A DNA stretch of 64,000 bases from the NCBI GenBank assembly GCA_020636195.1, contig JACJYH010000004.1, forward strand, positions 388,461 through 452,460, read 5' to 3'. The DNA is from Lewinellaceae bacterium (lineage in GTDB: Bacteria > Bacteroidota > Bacteroidia > Chitinophagales > Saprospiraceae). Below, one piece after another: positions 16,210 to 26,700 of this stretch (position 1 is the first letter of the stretch; each line of letters opens with the position of its first letter). Both the position numbers and the translations under genes were made by a program. The notes beneath the pieces were generated by a model, which worked only from the letters and a program-made list of their open reading frames with translations, ran no database searches and was not told the DNA's origin.

Positions 16210-17724
16210 TCAAAGAGATGGACTCGAAAATTTTATAGATTTAAATGCAAGTCCCATGTTTTCGATGAGATCTGAAGCCATCATTGACTCCATACTTTGG
16301 TAATTCAGTGCCAAATCTCCGGCTAAGCCATGTAAATAAACACCGATACAAGCAGCGTCCAGTGACGAATAACCTTGGGCCAAAAGTCCTGTTATAATGC
16401 CTGTAAGAACATCTCCCATCCCTGCGGTCGCCATACCGGGATTTCCGGTTGTATTGAAAAACAAAGTTCCATCAGGGGAAGCTATGCTGGTGTATGCACC
16501 TTTCAAAACGATGATGACCTGATGTTCTTTTGCCGAAGCAAGTTGAAGATCAAGCATCTCTTTGGTGTCAGAAAATACACCAAATAATCTTTTAAATTCT
16601 CCAATGTGTGGTGTCAGGATATCATTCTTTCCAAGATAATTTAAAAGCTCCTTGTGTTCAGAAATAAGATTGAGTGCATCCGCATCTATAACTTTTGGTA
16701 ATTTAGAAACTTTTAATGTCTTTTTTAATAATTTTAAAGAGCTGTCACCAGTTCCTAATCCGCATCCTATACCTATAGCACTGTACTTTGATGCAATTTG
16801 ATCGTCAATATTTTCTATCCCCTTCGTTATAACTTCAGGAATATGCCCTAGGATCTGAAGGTGATTTTCAGAATATATGGATGTGAGTCCTACCCCACTT
16901 CTCATACATGCTTTGGCAGCCAATAACACCGACCCGCTCATGCCATGAGAACCACCTATAAGTGCTGCATGCCCAAATACGTTTTTGAAACTATGTTTTG
17001 GTCTAGTAGAAATTTTCCGAAGTAGATTGCTTGAATTCAATAACCTGTACGGTGAAGATTCTATTTCAATAAACCCATTGTGCAATCCTATATCCACAAC
17101 TTCCCATGAAGGACAAAACTGTTCGTGTTCCGAATAAAGAAATGAAATTTTGAGTTGCTGAAATGTTATAATATGATCGGCTTCGACTGCTTTTCCTTTT
17201 ACAACACTCTCCGAAGGTAAGCCCGAAGGCATGTCCACACTTAGTATAAAATTGGGAAGTGTATTTATTTTTTCAATAACATTGGCAAGAAATCCGTCAA
17301 CAGGTCGATCTATTCCTGTACCAAAGATGGCATCAATGATGATGGAGTCTTTGGAAATTGTTGGAAATGGAAGTTCAGAGTTTAGGACTGAAATATGTAC
17401 ATCATCATATTTCTCAAGTCGCAACAAATTGGTTTTAAAATCATCTGAATCAATACTCTTCACTTTAATAATGTAAACGTGTACATCATATCCGTCCAAC
17501 CGCAATTTTCTTGCAATTACCAAGCCGTCTCCGCCATTATTTCCGTTTCCACAAAAAATGACAATTGGAACAGATTCGGAACTCAGTGGCTCCAATCGTT
17601 TGGCTGCTTCAACAAACGTCAACGCAGCACGTTCCATCAAATCAATTGACTGTATTGGTTCGTTTGTAATCGTGAAATTATCCCATTTTCTAAATTGATC
17701 GGATGTAAATAATGTATCCATCAT
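16210..17724 (-). CDS. nnrD: Bifunctional NAD(P)H-hydrate epimerase / ADP-dependent NAD(P)H-hydrate dehydratase
   Basis: A 504-residue fusion (YjeF-type, Nnr) that repairs hydrated NADH and NADPH. The N-terminal epimerase domain (about residues 1-220) shows the GNGNNGGDGLVIAR motif and DAIFGTG. The C-terminal kinase-like dehydratase domain (about 235-504) shows HIGEFKRLFG and GNPGMATAGMGDVLTGII, with the catalytic aspartate. Length fits the fused form. It is the last gene of a tightly packed minus operon, starting 7 bases after the hslR stop; two adjacent ATGs (17724, 17721) are equally possible starts. Confidence 0.93.
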   Translation of the reverse strand: MMDTLFTSDQFRKWDNFTITNEPIQSIDLMERAALTFVEAAKRLEPLSSESVPIVIFCGNGNNGGDGLVIARKLRLDGYDVHVYIIKVKSIDSDDFKTNLLRLEKYDDVHISVLNSELPFPTISKDSIIIDAIFGTGIDRPVDGFLANVIEKINTLPNFILSVDMPSGLPSESVVKGKAVEADHIITFQQLKISFLYSEHEQFCPSWEVVDIGLHNGFIEIESSPYRLLNSSNLLRKISTRPKHSFKNVFGHAALIGGSHGMSGSVLLAAKACMRSGVGLTSIYSENHLQILGHIPEVITKGIENIDDQIASKYSAIGIGCGLGTGDSSLKLLKKTLKVSKLPKVIDADALNLISEHKELLNYLGKNDILTPHIGEFKRLFGVFSDTKEMLDLQLASAKEHQVIIVLKGAYTSIASPDGTLFFNTTGNPGMATAGMGDVLTGIITGLLAQGYSSLDAACIGVYLHGLAGDLALNYQSMESMMASDLIENMGLAFKSIKFSSPSL

Positions 17725-17730
17725 TTTTCT

Positions 17731-18153
17731 TTAAATCTCATCAAATGATTCAAAATCTTTCAAATAATTGTCCTTGAATTCATCCATTTCTCTTCTGTCT
17801 TTTTTCGTAGGTCTTCCTTCGCCTTTGCCTCTGATCTCAGCACCACTTTTTCCAATGAACCAATCTTTGTATTTATTGAGTTCTTCCGATGGAGTGATAT
17901 CAGAATAACATGTAACTGCTATAGTAGCTGAAACCCTTTTTTCTATGATTTGTAGGACAATAAATTGAAGGTTAAACCCATTTTTCTTAACAGTGACAGT
18001 ATCATTTGGAGACAACAAAAATGAAGGTTTTTGGGTAATATCATTCACTTTTACACGTCCCATTTTACAAGCATCAATGGCAATCGTCCTTGATTTATAT
18101 ATTCTGACACTCCATAGCCACTTATCTAACCTTACTTTGTTATTTTGGATCAT
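17731..18153 (-). CDS. hslR: S4-domain RNA-binding protein, Hsp15-like
   Basis: A 140-residue protein of the Hsp15 family, whose E. coli member binds 50S subunits carrying stalled nascent chains. The S4 domain occupies about residues 5-70 (VRLDKWLWSVRIYKSRTIA, MGRVKVND). It is followed by a beta segment and a lysine-rich C-terminal tail (RGKGEGRPTKKDRREMDEF) typical of the family. It overlaps the end of the ppk2 gene by 14 bases, so the two are probably translationally coupled. Confidence 0.9.
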   Translation of the reverse strand: MIQNNKVRLDKWLWSVRIYKSRTIAIDACKMGRVKVNDITQKPSFLLSPNDTVTVKKNGFNLQFIVLQIIEKRVSATIAVTCYSDITPSEELNKYKDWFIGKSGAEIRGKGEGRPTKKDRREMDEFKDNYLKDFESFDEI

Positions 18154-18895
18154 TACCGTCTAAGGTTGGCAATTGAGGATCCAATTTGTGCAACGCTTCA
18201 TACACAATTGTAGCTATCAAGTAATTTCTATACCACTGTTTATCTGCTGGGATGATATGCCATGGAATTTCCGATGCATTGATAGCATATTCATAAGCTT
18301 CCATATAAGCGTCCCACTTTTTGCTTTCTTCCCAATCGGAATCATTGTGCTTCCACTGCTTTTCCGGATTGTCTATCCTTTCTTGCAATTTCTTCTGTTG
18401 TTTTTCATGGGACAGATGCAAATAAAACTTTAATACCACAGTGTCACTATCGTATTGTAATAGATTTTCAAAGGCATTTATAGAAGACATTCTTTGTTCC
18501 ACTCGTGACATGGTAATCCATTCATTGACCCTTTGGATCAAAATATCTTCATAATGAGACCTATTGAAAACCATGATATTACCTTTTCTGGGCACTTTTT
18601 GATGTACACGCCATAGAAAATCATGAGCCATCTCCTCTTCAGTTGGCTTTTTGAAGGCCGTAATATCGATTCCTGATGGATTAGTTTCTGAAAAAACAGT
18701 TTTGACAACTCCATCTTTTCCACTTGCATCCATTCCTTGCAGAATCACAAGGATGCTTTTTTTACCTTCTGCATACATTTTGTGCTGGAGATGGCCTATT
18801 TTTTTAATAAGATGCCTTGTCTCATGATTAAATTCCTTCTTAAAACTATCTTTTGGTGGCAAACTTGATATTTCGGACAATTTGATATCACTCAT
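18140..18895 (-). CDS. ppk2: Polyphosphate kinase 2 family protein
   Basis: A 251-residue single-domain PPK2, which transfers phosphate between polyphosphate and nucleotides. The Walker A motif GMDASGKDG occupies residues 54-62, and the Walker B-like MVFNRSHYEDIL and the lid region with RIDNPEKQWKHNDSDW are present. The size and KIGHLQHKMYAEGKK lead-in fit the small PPK2 enzymes that phosphorylate AMP and/or ADP. It overlaps the upstream YfhO gene by 8 bases and hslR downstream by 14, forming a compact operon with possible stress and nucleotide-repair roles. Confidence 0.92.
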   Translation of the reverse strand: MSDIKLSEISSLPPKDSFKKEFNHETRHLIKKIGHLQHKMYAEGKKSILVILQGMDASGKDGVVKTVFSETNPSGIDITAFKKPTEEEMAHDFLWRVHQKVPRKGNIMVFNRSHYEDILIQRVNEWITMSRVEQRMSSINAFENLLQYDSDTVVLKFYLHLSHEKQQKKLQERIDNPEKQWKHNDSDWEESKKWDAYMEAYEYAINASEIPWHIIPADKQWYRNYLIATIVYEALHKLDPQLPTLDGNDPK

Positions 18896-21272
18896 TTTCC
18901 TTATTTTTAATTTTAACTGCTTGACTATAAATTACATATCCCAATAGCAAAAGCAAGATCAGCGAAGAAACCAGACTCACTTTTTCTCCGGCAAAATAGG
19001 CTTTGGGTTTAAATTCAAATATAATTGTATGTGCGCCATCAGGTACTTTTAATCCTCTAAGCAGATAATCTACTCTGATGTGATCTACGGGTTGTCCATC
19101 TAAGTAGGCTTGCCATCCTTTATTTGGGCCATAGTAAACTTCGGAAAACACAGCCAGCTGCTCACCTTTTGTATTTGACTTATATTCTAACTTATTTGGA
19201 GAGTAAGATATCAAGTCAATTGAACCGTTTTTACTAGGGTTCAGATTACCTACATATTCTTGAAACTGTTTATTGATGATCACGTCACCTGATGGATCAA
19301 ATGTGGTCAATGAATCTATTTCAGCATTGTCATCATTCACAAAGACGATACGATTGATAAACCAGCTATTTCCTAGCGCTGCCGGATTCATTTGGGCTGT
19401 TGGATTCCCATCAGGGCCATTGATGATGAAATACTTGGTATTCAGCATGTTCAATACCCTTTGATTTCCTTTTGAAATATGACGCTCGATGATGTCCTGA
19501 TATCTCTGCATTTTCACAGCACTATATCCTCCAATTGTCTTATGAAAATACGAAGTTGATGCAGAGTTAAAGGTATTAATGGTAGCATCATACACCCTAA
19601 AATCCAATTGCTTATCTTGTAGGATTTGCAAGTCCACGGGACGCGGATCAAATGATTTCTTATAGGCACTTTTTGAAACAAAATCTTTATACCCTAAATA
19701 TCCGGAACTAATAGACACTTGATCGATCAATCCTAGTACTGCCACCAAACCAATTAAAATAGAAGATGAAATCTTTTCTTTAAGGTACATCCAGAGGACT
19801 CCGAACGTCGCCAATGTAAATAATAAACTGCGAATCAAAGTGGAAGAAAACAGGCTTTTTCGGGTTTCTATGAGAACATCTTTTATTTGATCATATTGTT
19901 CATCACCAATATGCTCGAAACTAAATAATCCACGTCCCATGAACAACAAAACGATCATTAATCCGCCTAAAATGGCACCGGTAATATAAAGTGGTTTTAT
20001 AAAATGGGATTTATTATCTTCTTCAGATACCTTTTTTAATGCTAAAATACCCAAGATCGGAATAAATATAGCCGTGATACTCAAGATAGAACTTGGCGCC
20101 CGAAACTTATTCAAAAGTGGAAGATTGTCGAATAAAAGTCTATTGAACCATTCCATATTTTTGCCCATCGATATCATCACAGTCACTATAACTGCTGTCA
20201 GCAGCCACCATTTTCGAAAATCCTTGATGATAAATAGACCTAAAATGAATAGAAAGACAGCTACAATACCAAAATAAGCAGGTCCTGAAGTGAACATCAA
20301 ATCGCCCCAATACGTAGGAGCTTGGAATTTTTGCCTCTGCCCTACTGCTTTCCCCAAAGGTGATTTACCGTCAAGCCATTCGCCTGAACCACCACCAACA
20401 ATTTTGGGCATCATCGTCGCAGCTACATCACCTATTCCATTACTCCACTGCATCGCATAATCCCAATCTAATCCTTTGGATTTAGAATTACCTGTGAGAC
20501 TGTCTGTCAATATTGCTTCCCCTCTCATAGTTGCAGAAGTGTATTCAAATGTCGTCCAAATTTTTGATGCTGATGTGCCTATAGCAATTGCAGTCATTAA
20601 AACGAGTAATCCAATACTTTTGAAAAATGATAGCATTTCCTTTGAAACAATGGATTGATACAATTCAAAAAACACCAATATGGCCAATGCAATAGCCAAA
20701 TAATAGGTCATTTGAGGGTGGTTATTCAGTAAATTCAAGGACAATGCAATTCCAAACACAGTTGCCCCAATCAAATATTTACGCTTAAACACCAATAAAA
20801 CCCCTGCAATAATCGGCGGGCTTGTCATAATAGCCATCAATTTTGAATTGTGTCCAGCCTCAAATAAGCATAAATTATTGGTCGTAAAACCAAACAGCAA
20901 TGCTCCCAATAATGCTAGCCAATTACCTGCGCCAAGAAGTAAAAGCAATATATAAAATCCCATCATACCCACAATCCAATAACCAGCAGGTCTGGCAATA
21001 AAAAAACCCAACGCATCTTGAACATATCTCATCAGATTATTAGGGTTTCGAGCTGAGATTTGATACGTTGGCATACCGCTGAACATGGAATTTGTCCATA
21101 GCGCCTCTTCTCCGGTTTGTTCTCTGAAATCAGTGGCTTCTTTTGACATGCCTTGATGTTGTATAATATCACCTTGTTTAACTACTTTACCTTGAAATTG
21201 GGGTAAAAAATAAACCACACTCACTAAGATGATGATCAGAATGGACCAAAGATTGGGTAAATATTGCTTCAT
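18888..21272 (-). CDS. YfhO family polytopic membrane protein
   Basis: A protein of about 794 residues with a dozen or more hydrophobic segments between residues 5 and 520, and a large extracytoplasmic C-terminal domain before a final membrane helix near 765-785. This is the Bacteroidota YfhO-like architecture, related to GT-C glycosyltransferases; B. subtilis YfhO is implicated in glycosylation of lipoteichoic acid. The first loop (QGDIIQHQGMSKEATDFRE) corresponds to the acidic catalytic loop of GT-C enzymes. I start it at ATG 21272 rather than TTG 21284. It heads the operon with ppk2, hslR and nnr. Donor and acceptor are unknown. Confidence 0.85.
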   Translation of the reverse strand: MKQYLPNLWSILIIILVSVVYFLPQFQGKVVKQGDIIQHQGMSKEATDFREQTGEEALWTNSMFSGMPTYQISARNPNNLMRYVQDALGFFIARPAGYWIVGMMGFYILLLLLGAGNWLALLGALLFGFTTNNLCLFEAGHNSKLMAIMTSPPIIAGVLLVFKRKYLIGATVFGIALSLNLLNNHPQMTYYLAIALAILVFFELYQSIVSKEMLSFFKSIGLLVLMTAIAIGTSASKIWTTFEYTSATMRGEAILTDSLTGNSKSKGLDWDYAMQWSNGIGDVAATMMPKIVGGGSGEWLDGKSPLGKAVGQRQKFQAPTYWGDLMFTSGPAYFGIVAVFLFILGLFIIKDFRKWWLLTAVIVTVMISMGKNMEWFNRLLFDNLPLLNKFRAPSSILSITAIFIPILGILALKKVSEEDNKSHFIKPLYITGAILGGLMIVLLFMGRGLFSFEHIGDEQYDQIKDVLIETRKSLFSSTLIRSLLFTLATFGVLWMYLKEKISSSILIGLVAVLGLIDQVSISSGYLGYKDFVSKSAYKKSFDPRPVDLQILQDKQLDFRVYDATINTFNSASTSYFHKTIGGYSAVKMQRYQDIIERHISKGNQRVLNMLNTKYFIINGPDGNPTAQMNPAALGNSWFINRIVFVNDDNAEIDSLTTFDPSGDVIINKQFQEYVGNLNPSKNGSIDLISYSPNKLEYKSNTKGEQLAVFSEVYYGPNKGWQAYLDGQPVDHIRVDYLLRGLKVPDGAHTIIFEFKPKAYFAGEKVSLVSSLILLLLLGYVIYSQAVKIKNKENE

Positions 21273-21307
21273 ATCTATAATCAATTGATTTTTATGTATT
21301 ACTGTGT

Positions 21308-21315
21308 CAAAGGTA
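21308..21315 (-). promoter_or_regulatory. Putative -7 element of the YfhO-ppk2-hslR-nnr operon
   Basis: Minus-strand TACCTTTG matches TAnnTTTG, 35 bases before the ATG at 21272. No -33 match found. Confidence 0.4.
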
Positions 21316-21420
21316 AGAAGTAATAATGTAAAACATCATATTTGAGAAAAAATAATGTAATTGGAATAGAATACTAGCATTTGTAATTGGATCATCACAA
21401 AAAATTAAAAACAAAAATAA

Positions 21421-21451
21421 CAAAAAAGCCCTTGCAGAAAAGCAAAGGCTT
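21421..21451 (-). terminator. Rho-independent terminator of glnN
   Basis: Ten-base arms (21426-21435 and 21442-21451, one mismatch) followed by a T run on the minus strand, 25 bases after the glnN stop. Confidence 0.8.
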
Positions 21452-21475
21452 GAATGTTAATATACTTACATATAT

Positions 21476-23665
21476 TTATTTAGTGAATAGCATCTCCCTG
21501 AATTTTGTCAACGGCCAAATTTCATCATCTACCAATAATTCAAGTTTGTCACACGAATACCGAATTTTTTCAAAAAATGGAAGTACTTTGGTACAATAAG
21601 CATGGGCTTTTTCATCCAAATGTTCTATGACATTGCACTTTTTACGCGTCTCCACCATAGCAACCAAATCCTCACGGATACTTGTGATATATCCAGAAAT
21701 GGACTTAATAAGTTCCATTTGTTCCTTACTATGTTGGCTAAAGTCTTTTCCAAACAACTCTTTCAAACCCGTCACATTTTCAATTAGGGTATTTTGGTAT
21801 TTAATGGCTGTAGGAACGATGTAACTTGATGCTATATCTCCCAGTATTCTACTCTCTATTTGAATTTTCTTGATATATTCTTCAAGTCTTATTTCATACC
21901 TCGCTTCTACTTCCATCTTAGTCAAGATATTATGACTTTCAAACAAAGTAATACTTTCAGAATTTGTTAATGTTTTTAGAGCTTCTGGTGTTGTTTTAAA
22001 ATTAGACAACCCACGCTTTTTGGCTTCCTTCACCCAAGCATCACTATAACCATCACCCTCAAATCTTATTTTTTTAGATGACTTAATTAACTCTCTTAAT
22101 ACATTGAAGATGGCATCATCCTTCTTCATATGCTTCTTCTCAATCAATGCGTCCACTTCAACTTTGAATTTTCTAAGCTGTTCAGCAACAATAGCATTTA
22201 AAATGGTCATGGCTCCGGCACATGAGTCAGATGAACCCACTGCTCTAAACTCAAATTTATTTCCAGTAAATGCGAAAGGTGATGTCCTGTTTCTATCGGT
22301 ATTATCCAATAAAATTTCAGGAATTTTCCCAACAACATGCAATTTCAACTCAGTCTTTTCTTCAGGACTAAGACTTCCATCAGTCACTCGCTCCAATTCA
22401 TCTAAAACTTCCGTTAAATGCTGTCCAATAAAGACAGAAACTATGGCAGGTGGCGCTTCATTGGCTCCGAGTCGATGGTCATTTCCAGCTGTAGCGATAG
22501 ATGATCTTAATAAATCTGCATAATCATGAACAGCTTTTATAGTATTGATAAAGAATGTCAAAAACTGTAAATTGCTCTTTGGAGTTTTTCCCGGACTCAA
22601 TAGGTTTATACCTGTGTCAGTACTCATACTCCAATTGTTGTGTTTACCTGAACCATTTACTCCCGCAAAAGGCTTTTCATGTAGTAAAACAGAGAAACCG
22701 TGCCTTGCTCCCACTTTTTTCATCAAATCCATCAATAGAGAGTTATGATCCACAGCAAGGTTCGCTTCTTCAAAGATCGGCGCAATCTCAAATTGATTTG
22801 GCGCTACTTCATTATGGCGTGTTTTCAATGGAATTCCCAATCTTAAAGCATCCATTTCCAAATCTCTCATAAATTGAAGCGCTCTTTCCGGAATAGAACC
22901 AAAATAATGGTCTTCCAACTGTTGTCCTTTGGCCGCTTGATGACCAATCAGCATCCTACCTGAAAGCACCAAATCGAGGCGCGATTCCATTAAGTCTTTA
23001 TCCACTAGAAAGTATTCTTGCTCCCAACCCAAAGTTGCGATGACCTTATTCACATTTTTATCAAAATACCGCGCCACTTCAGTAGCAGCTATGTCCAGTG
23101 AATGTAATGCTCTCAAAAGAGGAACTTTATGGTCCAATGCTTCTCCCGTATAAGCAACAAAAACAGTAGGAATGCACAATGTTCTTCCTATGATAAATGC
23201 CGGTGAACTAGGATCCCAAGCTGTATATCCTCTAGCTTCAAAAGTATTTCTGATACCTCCATTAGGAAAACTCGAAGCATCTGGTTCTTGCTGCACTAGT
23301 TGACCACCATCAAATTTATCAATACCTGACCCATCTCCCATCAGATCAAAAAATGCATCGTGCTTTTCTGCTGTACTTCCTGTCAATGGCTGAAACCAAT
23401 GCGTGTAATGCGTTGCACCCTTTGAAATTGCCCATGATTTCATTCCTGATGCCACTTGATCGGCAATTTTCCTTTCAATTTTTTTATTATTTAATATGGC
23501 ATCATTGAGTACTTGGAATGCTTCCTTCGTGATGAATTGCAACATAACTTTGTTGCTAAAAACATTTTGTCCAAATAATTCAGATCTGCGCTCCGTAGTT
23601 TCGTCAACAAAAATAGGTTTTTTCAATTTTGAAGCCTTGATCGCTTCCATCCTTAAGGTTGCCAT
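21476..23665 (-). CDS. glnN: Glutamine synthetase type III
   Basis: A 729-residue type III glutamine synthetase, forming glutamine from glutamate, ammonia and ATP. The large size and the N-terminal region with FGQNVFSNKVMLQFI and FQPLTGSTAEKHDAF are diagnostic of GSIII and unlike the 450-470-residue GSI. Other conserved parts are GWEQEYFLVD, RHNEVAPNQFEIAP, NGSGKHNNWSMST and GNDHRLGANEAPP, which line the glutamate, metal and nucleotide sites. It has its own -7 element at 23692 and terminator at 21421. It is probably the cell's main ammonium-assimilating synthetase, as in Bacteroides. Confidence 0.97.
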   Translation of the reverse strand: MATLRMEAIKASKLKKPIFVDETTERRSELFGQNVFSNKVMLQFITKEAFQVLNDAILNNKKIERKIADQVASGMKSWAISKGATHYTHWFQPLTGSTAEKHDAFFDLMGDGSGIDKFDGGQLVQQEPDASSFPNGGIRNTFEARGYTAWDPSSPAFIIGRTLCIPTVFVAYTGEALDHKVPLLRALHSLDIAATEVARYFDKNVNKVIATLGWEQEYFLVDKDLMESRLDLVLSGRMLIGHQAAKGQQLEDHYFGSIPERALQFMRDLEMDALRLGIPLKTRHNEVAPNQFEIAPIFEEANLAVDHNSLLMDLMKKVGARHGFSVLLHEKPFAGVNGSGKHNNWSMSTDTGINLLSPGKTPKSNLQFLTFFINTIKAVHDYADLLRSSIATAGNDHRLGANEAPPAIVSVFIGQHLTEVLDELERVTDGSLSPEEKTELKLHVVGKIPEILLDNTDRNRTSPFAFTGNKFEFRAVGSSDSCAGAMTILNAIVAEQLRKFKVEVDALIEKKHMKKDDAIFNVLRELIKSSKKIRFEGDGYSDAWVKEAKKRGLSNFKTTPEALKTLTNSESITLFESHNILTKMEVEARYEIRLEEYIKKIQIESRILGDIASSYIVPTAIKYQNTLIENVTGLKELFGKDFSQHSKEQMELIKSISGYITSIREDLVAMVETRKKCNVIEHLDEKAHAYCTKVLPFFEKIRYSCDKLELLVDDEIWPLTKFREMLFTK

Positions 23666-23691
23666 AAATATTAATTGTTTTGATAATGGCG

Positions 23692-23699
23692 CAAAGGTA
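23692..23699 (-). promoter_or_regulatory. Putative glnN -7 element
   Basis: Minus-strand TACCTTTG fits TAnnTTTG, 26 bases before the glnN ATG. An AT-rich tract and a 14-bp hairpin lie upstream. Confidence 0.45.
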
Positions 23700-23742
23700 G
23701 AATTTTGTTTTATATAAAATAATATTAATATAAATATTTTTT

Positions 23743-23774
23743 AGTTGACCCCCTAATAATTTAGGGGGTCAACT
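23743..23774. terminator. Perfect 14-bp inverted repeat between metalloprotease and glnN
   Basis: Arms 23743-23756 and 23761-23774 are perfectly complementary around a 4-base loop. It sits 19 bases beyond the metalloprotease stop and so could end that transcript, but the T-rich tract follows it on the plus strand; on the minus strand the hairpin is followed by A residues. It could instead protect mRNA ends or be a site acting on glnN. Confidence 0.55.
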
Positions 23775-23793
23775 AATATTTTTTTATTTTTTC

Positions 23794-26700
23794 CTATATT
23801 TTTATCAATTTTACATAGGTATTTGTCGTATTACCTATTAAATTTACCCAATATGCTCCTGAAGGTAATTCCTTGATATTAATACTTGATTGGACATTTT
23901 GCTCCGCCTTCATCCTTAATACAATCCTTCCATAGGTATCCAAAAGTTGAATTGACTTAACGTCGCCATTTAGGGATTCAAGGTTTTGGATATGAAATTG
24001 ACCACTGGTAGGATTTGGTACAATGATTAATTTAGCATTATCGAAACTCTCTGTGGCAGTAAGTGTCACTGTTTGATAAGTAATACAATTACTATTGTCC
24101 TTCACCGCTACATGGTATTCTCCATCAGGCAAACTATTAAATTCATTGCTTTGGATGAATAACTTGCCATTGTCTATAGAATATGTATATGGTGGCGTAC
24201 CTCCAATCCCTTGCAAAGTGAAACCATTACCCGTTATTGAAATGTCCAATTCCAAGCTGTCTGGCTCAATGATGGTTACTGATCCTTTCACAGTATCTGA
24301 TTTGGAATCATAAACTACGTAGTCGTAATCACCGGCTGGTAAGTTGGCGTATATTCTATTTGTGGAAAATGTACTACCACTGAAGCTGACATTAAATGGA
24401 GCAGTTCCATTTAAATAGACAAATTTCACAGAGCCATCATTAGCGCCATAGCATGTTATATTTTTAGCATTTGGATTTAAAGCATTAAAGACATTAATCG
24501 TAATATTTCGGGTTATGCGGCAACCATTATTATCTTTGATATACACTTTATACGATCCATTTCCGGCAAAATGAAGTGTATCATTTGATTGAAAATCAAT
24601 GTCATTGAAGCTGTATTGGTACGGAGGAGTTCCGCCTGATGCTGCAATGACACAATCATACTTTATCACTGAAGTATTCGCAAAAAGTGCTGTCGGTGCA
24701 ATCAACATCACCGAATCCATTGATAACATTTTATCTCCGGCATCTTTAATTGCCAATGTGTACATACCGCCTTTTACAAGGAACACACTATCAGGCTGGA
24801 AAGCGCCACCATCCAAACTATAGTAATAAGGTGCCACGCCACCTGAAGCATGCATAACTAAAGATGTTTTATCAGCACTACACTTAATAGTATCGTAAGT
24901 AAAGTCCAGAGTTAAAGGTAAAATATTTACCTCAAAGGATTTCACAACTTTGCATCCTAATTCATCTATTGCTTGTATCTCATGGATGCCGTTGCTGATG
25001 TTTGAAAATACATTTTCATTTACCAAGTCACCTTGATCCAGTTTAAAAGAAATATCACCTAAACCACCCGTTGCTGAAGCAATTAAATTATAATTCATTT
25101 GGCTGATGTCCAAGTTCAATGTAGGAGGTTGCGGTACTACCAACTGAAAGCTATCAAGTTGAGTTCCAAACTGATCCACTACCCTCGTGGTAAAAACTCC
25201 GGATGGCAAAATCATCGAATTCATTTTGACAGTATCCGAATTATTTAAGATAAATGTGACATTATCCATACCAAGATGAACAAACTCCACTGTTGCATAA
25301 GGATGATCAAAGCATGTAATTGGTTCAATTATTTTGTATCCAAATTGTGGCATCGACGTTTCTAAAACCCTATGAAGCCTTAGTTCCACCTTCCCCTTCC
25401 ATCTTCCTTTATGATCTAAAATGTAAAGAAATAAAAGGGCATGTAGAATGCTGTCGTTTGAAAAATTCAACATAATATCCCCTGATAAAAGCTTATTATA
25501 AGTAAAGTAATCAAAATTTTGATAATATATATTTAAAGTTTTATCATAAATGGTTATTTGCCCAGAATCCCTGTTAATATAAATTCGGGTGTCGAGTCCG
25601 AAAGTATCTAAAAGCAATAAATCTGACCTCTTCAAGGTATATCCTCCAATTCTATCTGTCACATAAATATCATTCTTATTTACAATGGTGGTTTCCCTGC
25701 CATCATCACTCAGATAACCCATTCTCCATTCACTGGCAGGAAGGTCCGCACAAGCAGATATAGGTTTAACCCTCCAAAAAAACTGTCCTTCGCTTGACGT
25801 GGCATAACCTGTAGTATCAGTTGTAGGATGTACTGCCCAAGAACCTAAATTTGAATTTGATACATTAATCTCATATTTTGAAACTCCTTCAATAGGTTGC
25901 CAAGCTATGAGAGGAATTTCGGTGAAAATTGCCCCATCATCGGGACCGATTATCTGAATATTGCTGATCTCAAAAGTGCCTTTATCCAAGGTAATTAAAA
26001 TTGTATTTTCTTCACTGCCATTGCGAGCTATCACTTCAAAGGTGTGACTGCCTAAAGGCAAATTGCTCAGATTTTCGACATGCAATATGGCCGAATCTTG
26101 AGAAACTTCTGATTCAAGTATTACAATATCTCCACCCAAAAATTGAGCTGAAACTGGTGTCGGTACATTCGTCAAAAATAATCTAATGGTATCCACCACA
26201 TTATTTGATATAGGCTTCAGGTATAATTTAATCTGTAGATCATTCTCTTCGCAAATGGAGTAAGTAGATTTTTCTGCATTTGTAGTAAAAGTATTTAAAA
26301 TTTTAAAGGATTGATTAGAAACATCAAAAAACCTGTTCCCTAAGCCTTCCACCATAACCCTGGCAGCTGTTGTTGGGATGTTAGGTACCACTATTTCTGC
26401 TGAGCCTGAGTTTGGTACCTCTTGCGCAAGCAAAATAGGATAAGTAAGACCTCCATCTTTTGAAAGATAAATGTTGACGCTTTTGGCATTAATTGGCTCT
26501 GCATCGGTATTGGCAACATTCCATTTTACAACTTGTTTTGATCCAACATACCATTTTACATTGGATAAATTTGGGTCTGTAACCACAAATGGACCAGCAG
26601 ACGCCACAAAGTTTACTGTTACATCTTTCTGTGCTACACATCCACCGCCAATGCTATTATTTCTGACTGTACTCCTAAAGTGCATTTGCCTAGCTACTGA

